DNA from: CAZBSE01 sp964494385
GTDB taxonomy: Bacteria; Actinomycetota; Humimicrobiia; Humimicrobiales; Humimicrobiaceae
Assembly: GCA_964494385.1 (NCBI GenBank)
Contig: CAZBSE010000033.1
Coordinates: 1 to 10,105 of the forward strand
DNA length: 10,105 bases
Direction of reading: 5' to 3'
The first letter of the stretch is position 1, and every line of letters begins with the position of its first letter. Below, one piece after another: positions 6,510 through 10,105 of this stretch. The translations under genes and the position numbers were made by a program. The notes under the pieces are model-generated. The model saw nothing but the letters and a program-made list of their open reading frames with translations. It searched no databases and was not told the origin of the DNA.

Positions 6510-7203
6510 ATATTTCTTCCTCCCTTCTGTTTTCAACAGGATAAAGCTTTCCGTTTTTCATAAAAAATACCCTGTCTGCAATATCAAGATTGTAAATATC
6601 ATGTTCAACCATTATTATTGACCTTCCTTCATTGCGAATCCTGCTGATGACATTTTTAATATCTTTTTTACCATGGGTATCAATCTGGGAAAGACTTTCA
6701 TCAAAAATGATAATTTTGGGCTCAAGGGCCAGGACTGAAGCAATCGCTATAAGTTGTTTTTCTCCTCCTGAAAGCTTTTCCGGGTGGGCAAAACGGTATT
6801 TCTCCATCCCCACAAGCCTGAGGTTCTCATCGATGCGCCTTCTTATTTCAACTCTATCAAGACAGAGGTTTTCAGGTCCAAAAGCAATTTCATCTTCTAC
6901 TGTGGGTGAAAAAAGCTGCGTGTCGGGGTCCTGGAAAACTATTCCGATTTCCGTTGATAAAACAGGAAGGCTTGTTACGGACACATCCCTGCCTGATATC
7001 CGGACATTGCCTCCAAGCTCGCCTTCATAAACATGGGGAATTATTCCGCATATACAGTAGCAGAGAGTACTTTTACCGCAACCGCTCAAACCCAGCACCG
7101 ACAGAATCTCCCCCGATTTCAAAACAAGGTCAATACCGTCAATTATATTATTTTCAGTACCGGGGTATCTGAAGTGAAGTTTACTGATCTCAACAGGGTT
7201 CAC
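6490..7203 (-). CDS. ecfA1: ECF transporter ATPase (first subunit)
   Basis: ABC ATPase partner of the ECF importer. Walker A GLSGCGKST (38-46), Q-loop VFQDPDTQLF with Q91, signature LSGGEKQ (144-150), Walker B IIIFDES (164-170; catalytic E169) and H-loop H201 are visible. Walker B ends DES instead of the usual DEP, and the D-loop reads SQID (172-175); both are mild variants compatible with activity. The start is GTG at 7203, sharing its first base with the stop of the preceding gene (TAGTG), so translation is likely coupled. The length of 237 is somewhat shorter than many EcfA proteins. Confidence 0.92.
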   Translation of the reverse strand: MNPVEISKLHFRYPGTENNIIDGIDLVLKSGEILSVLGLSGCGKSTLCYCICGIIPHVYEGELGGNVRISGRDVSVTSLPVLSTEIGIVFQDPDTQLFSPTVEDEIAFGPENLCLDRVEIRRRIDENLRLVGMEKYRFAHPEKLSGGEKQLIAIASVLALEPKIIIFDESLSQIDTHGKKDIKNVISRIRNEGRSIIMVEHDIYNLDIADRVFFMKNGKLYPVENRREEEIFGFYKV

Positions 7204-7730
7204 TATTTAAGCTCCAGTTCAATCAAGAATTTACACCAGCGCTGGCTGAATGCATCTTCTGTCACTATCAACTGATAGGGTCCGCTGCCTCCTGTGCTTT
7301 TGGTGCCTAGGTCCTTTCCATCCATTTTTACAGCTATATAAATATTGTCAGGCTGGACGACTTCTGCTGCACCGAACGCGACTGTGTAGCCATCGACTGC
7401 CTTTGCAATTACGGTACTGTAATCGTTTATATCTATGCCAAGAGATCCCAGGAGTTCATTTAAAAAGACTCCGCTGTAAATATGCTCTTGAGCTTCGGAA
7501 TCGCTTGTATCAAGATTGGCTGTAAAATCCTTTATCCCTGTTTTTTCCAGCAGCGCCATATCGATGCGTGCAAGTTCCTTATCCTGAGAATTAATTAATA
7601 TAATTGCCTCCTCTTCAAGTTTCTTTTTTTCTTCTACGCTGCCTGCATTCAGGTATGCAAAAACTCCTACTATTACAAGCAGCACAACAGCCACTGCGAC
7701 TATTATTATAATATTTCTCTTTTTCATCAA
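7203..7730 (-). CDS. Membrane-anchored small protein with sulfite-oxidase/molybdopterin-binding-like fold
   Basis: A short positively charged N-terminus (MMKKR) and one hydrophobic helix (6-27) without a signal peptidase or lipobox motif anchor the protein, leaving about 145 residues outside. That domain resembles the oxidoreductase molybdopterin-binding (SUOX-like) fold: YSGVFLNELL (85-94), a DGY turn (113-115), and GSGPYQLIVTEDAFSQRW (148-165) before a closing strand LIELEL. The catalytic Cys environment of true sulfite oxidases is not seen, and the domain is shorter, so it is more likely a binding protein than an enzyme. It stands directly before the ATPase genes, which points to presenting substrate to the ECF importer. 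The TTG at 7730 and ATG at 7727 are both possible starts after GGGGG. Confidence 0.65.
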   Translation of the reverse strand: MMKKRNIIIIVAVAVVLLVIVGVFAYLNAGSVEEKKKLEEEAIILINSQDKELARIDMALLEKTGIKDFTANLDTSDSEAQEHIYSGVFLNELLGSLGIDINDYSTVIAKAVDGYTVAFGAAEVVQPDNIYIAVKMDGKDLGTKSTGGSGPYQLIVTEDAFSQRWCKFLIELELK

Positions 7731-7807
7731 TTACAAACCCCCGGTTAAAACTAAAAAATATAATGCATCCTGTAAATTTTATCCTGTAGTCTCATATATT
7801 TACTGTC

Positions 7808-9382
7808 CTATTTTTCAGGTATACTATCAAAAATAATATAAGGGACAATCATATCCTCGAACCTCAACTCGCCATGAGATCCGCCTTCATCAGTTGCATG
7901 CATACCGTGGTCAGAAGTTATTATTATTTTTCCTGTCCATGCTGATGCCAGTTTTTTAATATATAAGTCAATCTCTCTTATTGTTTCCATTGTTTCTTTT
8001 GAAATGTCGCCATAATCATGACCGCTGTCATCTATGCTGTGGAAATGCACGACGATAAAATCAAATTCATCACTGGAAATTGCAGAAAGTGCAGCTTCCA
8101 TTATTTCATCATCAATTGTGCCATTGGAGTTTAAGTCTGTATGAAGTTCAGTATCCGTTTCAAGTTTTATTATCTGGATATCTCCCTCAATAATCATGGC
8201 CTTTTTACCCTTTTCAAGCAGGTATCCAAAAATAGTGGGTATCTGCGGTTCCCTTGTCTTTCTTGTATATATGCCGCTTTCGCTTCCCGGCTTTCCGGTA
8301 AACATTGCTGCCAGCCCTGAATTAGAAACAGGTTCATAAACAGATGCGGCAATCTCAGCAGGCGGAAGATTTGAAAGATAGGACGCATAACCACTCTCGA
8401 TTGCATAGCGGTACTGGTGATACCCGAATCCATCAGTGATTATTAACATGACCTTTCTGCCCTGCGATATGAGCCCTGTTGTATCATAATATACATCCAT
8501 TATACTGGCTGCCGGTGGGTCCATGATTACTCCCTTTACGTTTTCTATGGTCTCATCAAGGACAGGGTCTACATAATTAATGTTGTTGTGAGCCAGTTCA
8601 AAATAGCCTGCGGTATCGGTGAACATGTACTGTCCCTGAGAACCGTATATTATTATTTTATCCTGAAATTCATCCATATCAGCGGGATAACCGGGCTCAA
8701 CCCAGGCAGAACCAAGTTCACCGGAATTAAGTGCAGCAAATATATCATTTAGATTAAAAGTTTGTCTTACGGAAAAGACAGTTGACTCATAATTATTACC
8801 ATTGCCTGACTTTGACGAAGTACCGGCATCCTCAAAATACTTCCTTGTGATAAGTCCTACCTGCCCGGGAGTTATATTTATAAGGTTTTTTAGCGGACTT
8901 ATTATATTTAAACCGAAACCAGTTTTGTTTTCTTTCATAACTACCACTATTTCATTAATTCTTTTTATATTTGAATTAACAGGATAAGCAAGATTTATTA
9001 CTTCCCATCCGTTTTCACTATTAAAACTTATATAGGACTTTTCTATCTGTTCCTGGCTGTCAGCATAAATCGCAGATGCCCTGCCGTCTTTCCCTACAAA
9101 GTATATAATGTTATTCTGGCTCAAAGGCTCTGCCAGATCCAATAAATCCCCGAGTTTGACCACATTTATTTTTTTATTATTATAATCCAGGGTCTGCCAT
9201 TTATCACTAAAATCAAGATTATTTATTGTCAGAGCATTATTCAAATCTCCGTTGACATTAAGTGATGGTATGAAACCTTCATTCCCTGTAATATCAAACA
9301 AAAAGTAGCCTCCGGCTACTCCGATAGAAAATATTATAAATACAATTATAGAAATTATTATTTTTTTTCTGATTTTAGTCAT
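7808..9382 (-). CDS. Membrane-anchored alkaline-phosphatase-superfamily hydrolase with N-terminal binding-like domains
   Basis: Extracytoplasmic enzyme of 524 residues. An N-terminal anchor (5-29) is followed by two beta-rich regions (about 45-150 and 160-290), then an alkaline-phosphatase/nucleotide-pyrophosphatase-like domain (about 305-524). Metal ligands are visible: D317 (IITDGFG), D451 and H455 (DDSGHDYG), D491-H492 (TSDHGMH) and H503 (GGSHGEL). The nucleophile should be a Ser/Thr in PVSNSGLAAMFTG (351-363), probably S353 or S355. Region 45-150 resembles the SUOX-like domain of the next gene. It probably hydrolyses a phosphate ester or diester outside the cell, releasing what the importer takes up; the substrate is unknown. 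AAGAGG abuts the ATG at 9382 with no spacer, and no ATG/GTG/TTG lies between it and an in-frame TAA at 9416-9418. Confidence 0.8.
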   Translation of the reverse strand: MTKIRKKIIISIIVFIIFSIGVAGGYFLFDITGNEGFIPSLNVNGDLNNALTINNLDFSDKWQTLDYNNKKINVVKLGDLLDLAEPLSQNNIIYFVGKDGRASAIYADSQEQIEKSYISFNSENGWEVINLAYPVNSNIKRINEIVVVMKENKTGFGLNIISPLKNLINITPGQVGLITRKYFEDAGTSSKSGNGNNYESTVFSVRQTFNLNDIFAALNSGELGSAWVEPGYPADMDEFQDKIIIYGSQGQYMFTDTAGYFELAHNNINYVDPVLDETIENVKGVIMDPPAASIMDVYYDTTGLISQGRKVMLIITDGFGYHQYRYAIESGYASYLSNLPPAEIAASVYEPVSNSGLAAMFTGKPGSESGIYTRKTREPQIPTIFGYLLEKGKKAMIIEGDIQIIKLETDTELHTDLNSNGTIDDEIMEAALSAISSDEFDFIVVHFHSIDDSGHDYGDISKETMETIREIDLYIKKLASAWTGKIIITSDHGMHATDEGGSHGELRFEDMIVPYIIFDSIPEK

Positions 9383-9393
9383 CCTCTTATTTG

Positions 9394-9975
9394 TTATTTT
9401 GACTCTCCTGTCGTTTTAATGCCTTTTATTTTTCGTACTGACTTTATCACAGCATATGCTATCAGTCCTCCAAGACCTCCGGACAGTGCACCTCCTGCAA
9501 GTGTCAGCATAAGAGGAACAAGAGGCAGCTTAAAGAAAACAAAATTGGTCAGTACGGTTCCCGCAAGATTTGCTGCCATTCCGGCAAAAAAACATGAAAA
9601 AATATTATCACCCTTCTGGCGTGTTATAAGGAATAAAAGCTCAACAGCAATACCGGGTGCTAAATATGTGATAAGACTTATTATCCCATGTGTGCCAACA
9701 ACTCCAACCGCAAGGACAATAATTGACTGGACGATGGCAATAATAGCCGCTGCGCCCCGCTTGCCTACAATTCCAGCACCTATCACTATCCACATCATAT
9801 AAAACCCGCCAGCAATTGCTCCTCCGGGTATGAATAGCGGTCCTGTTATTATGTGGACAAGCGGAACTATTATCGGCTTCATGGCAATCCCAAGCGCAGC
9901 GACTATTGCCATTATTATCAGGTCGAAGACACTAAATTTTTTGAAAAATCCCTTCGGATTCAGAGTAAATCTCAT
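9394..9975 (-). CDS. ECF transporter S component, YkoE-like
   Basis: Membrane substrate-binding subunit of the ECF importer. The 193 residues contain about five to six hydrophobic segments. Its plan follows the YkoE/ABC_cobalt S-component family: a glycine-rich GGAIAGGFYMMWIVIGAGIV then GKRGAAA (compare the RKPGAA step of YkoE), then TYLAPGIAVELLFLITR, and a final GGALSGGLGGLIAYAVIKS. YkoE in Bacillus serves thiamine or its hydroxymethylpyrimidine part, but this protein is divergent and its pocket residues cannot be assigned. The gene begins 41 bases after the upstream gene and ends 11 bases before the phosphatase, so they are likely cotranscribed. The ATG at 9975 has only a weak AAGATT ahead of it. 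Confidence 0.8.
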   Translation of the reverse strand: MRFTLNPKGFFKKFSVFDLIIMAIVAALGIAMKPIIVPLVHIITGPLFIPGGAIAGGFYMMWIVIGAGIVGKRGAAAIIAIVQSIIVLAVGVVGTHGIISLITYLAPGIAVELLFLITRQKGDNIFSCFFAGMAANLAGTVLTNFVFFKLPLVPLMLTLAGGALSGGLGGLIAYAVIKSVRKIKGIKTTGESK

Positions 9976-10016
9976 AAAATATAATCTTAATATAATTCAG
10001 TTGTTTGATACATTTA

Positions 10017-10105
10017 TTAGTTTACTGCTGATATTTTTGCCACATTCTTAATCCAGAAGCTTCCCGGAAGGGCTGCAGCAACAAGCTGCACAAGCCCGTC
10101 TTCAA
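10017..10105 (-). CDS. C-terminal tail of an unidentified protein (cut by window edge)
   Basis: A minus-strand frame open to the right edge ends with TAA at 10019-10017. It gives 28 residues, EDGLVQLVAAALPGSFWIKN then VAKISAVN. The GC-richer coding-like composition and an amphipathic Ala/Leu stretch make a real C-terminus plausible, and the other two minus frames have stops or less natural sequence. It is 41 bases upstream of the S-component gene in the same direction, so it may be the preceding gene of the same operon. The fragment is too short to name a family. Confidence 0.55.
   Translation of the reverse strand, partial: EDGLVQLVAAALPGSFWIKNVAKISAVN

Noticed and set aside
6510..6536. TTG at 6536 as start of the second ATPase
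   Set aside because: No suitable ribosome site precedes it, and GGGAGG lies just downstream, correctly placed for the TTG at 6509.
6632..7275. Several overlapping plus-strand frames across the ATPase and SUOX-like genes
   Set aside because: They are opposite-strand reflections of clearly conserved minus-strand coding sequence.
8194..8433. Minus-strand 79-codon frame inside the phosphatase gene
   Set aside because: Out of frame with the conserved metal-binding motifs and has no family resemblance.
9976..10016. Riboswitch (thiamine or Moco type) before the S-component gene
   Set aside because: The gap is only 41 bases and shows no conserved stem-loop; it is too short for either class.

Overview
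The window reads like a low-GC anaerobic bacterium, probably Gram-positive or a related deep lineage. An energy-coupling factor (ECF) transporter encoded as one unit, AT-rich codon use, GTG/TTG starts and polypurine Shine-Dalgarno sequences support this. The species cannot be named from the sequence. Nearly everything is on the minus strand, so transcription runs from high to low coordinates.

Right block (about 3429-10105, higher GC): a tight minus-strand gene train. After the C-terminal tail of an unidentified upstream gene come a YkoE-like ECF substrate-binding subunit, a membrane-anchored alkaline-phosphatase-superfamily protein with a long extracytoplasmic N-terminal region, a small membrane-anchored protein with a sulfite-oxidase/molybdopterin-binding-like fold, two ECF ATPases, an EcfT subunit, a MobB-like P-loop protein with a Cys-rich C-terminal domain, and an APH/choline-kinase-like phosphotransferase. 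From the small protein to the MobB-like gene the reading frames overlap or touch (TAG/GTG, 20 bp, 35 bp, ATGA). The combination of outside phosphatase, outside binding domain, ECF importer, inside kinase and inside MobB-like NTPase suggests a salvage pathway for a phosphorylated cofactor or precursor (molybdopterin-like, pterin or thiamine-like). The substrate is inferred, not shown.

Middle block (about 1786-3428, very AT-rich): a minus-strand GGDEF/HD-GYP gene whose 5' end is fused, within a few bases near 3217-3225, to the 3' end of an oppositely oriented MoeB/ThiF-type gene. Only the last ~62 residues of that second gene remain. Both look truncated by a rearrangement, or the join is an assembly artefact. 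About 400 bp of AT-rich DNA without genes follows.

Left block (1-1785): a two-gene AbiE-type (type IV) toxin-antitoxin operon, abiEi then abiEii. Its promoter lies inside a 50-bp near-perfect inverted repeat (1736-1785), the expected operator for AbiEi autoregulation. The first 8 bases of the window match the 3' end of a tRNA-Ser gene followed by a weak terminator, so the AbiE module may sit beside a tRNA, a common site for integrated DNA.
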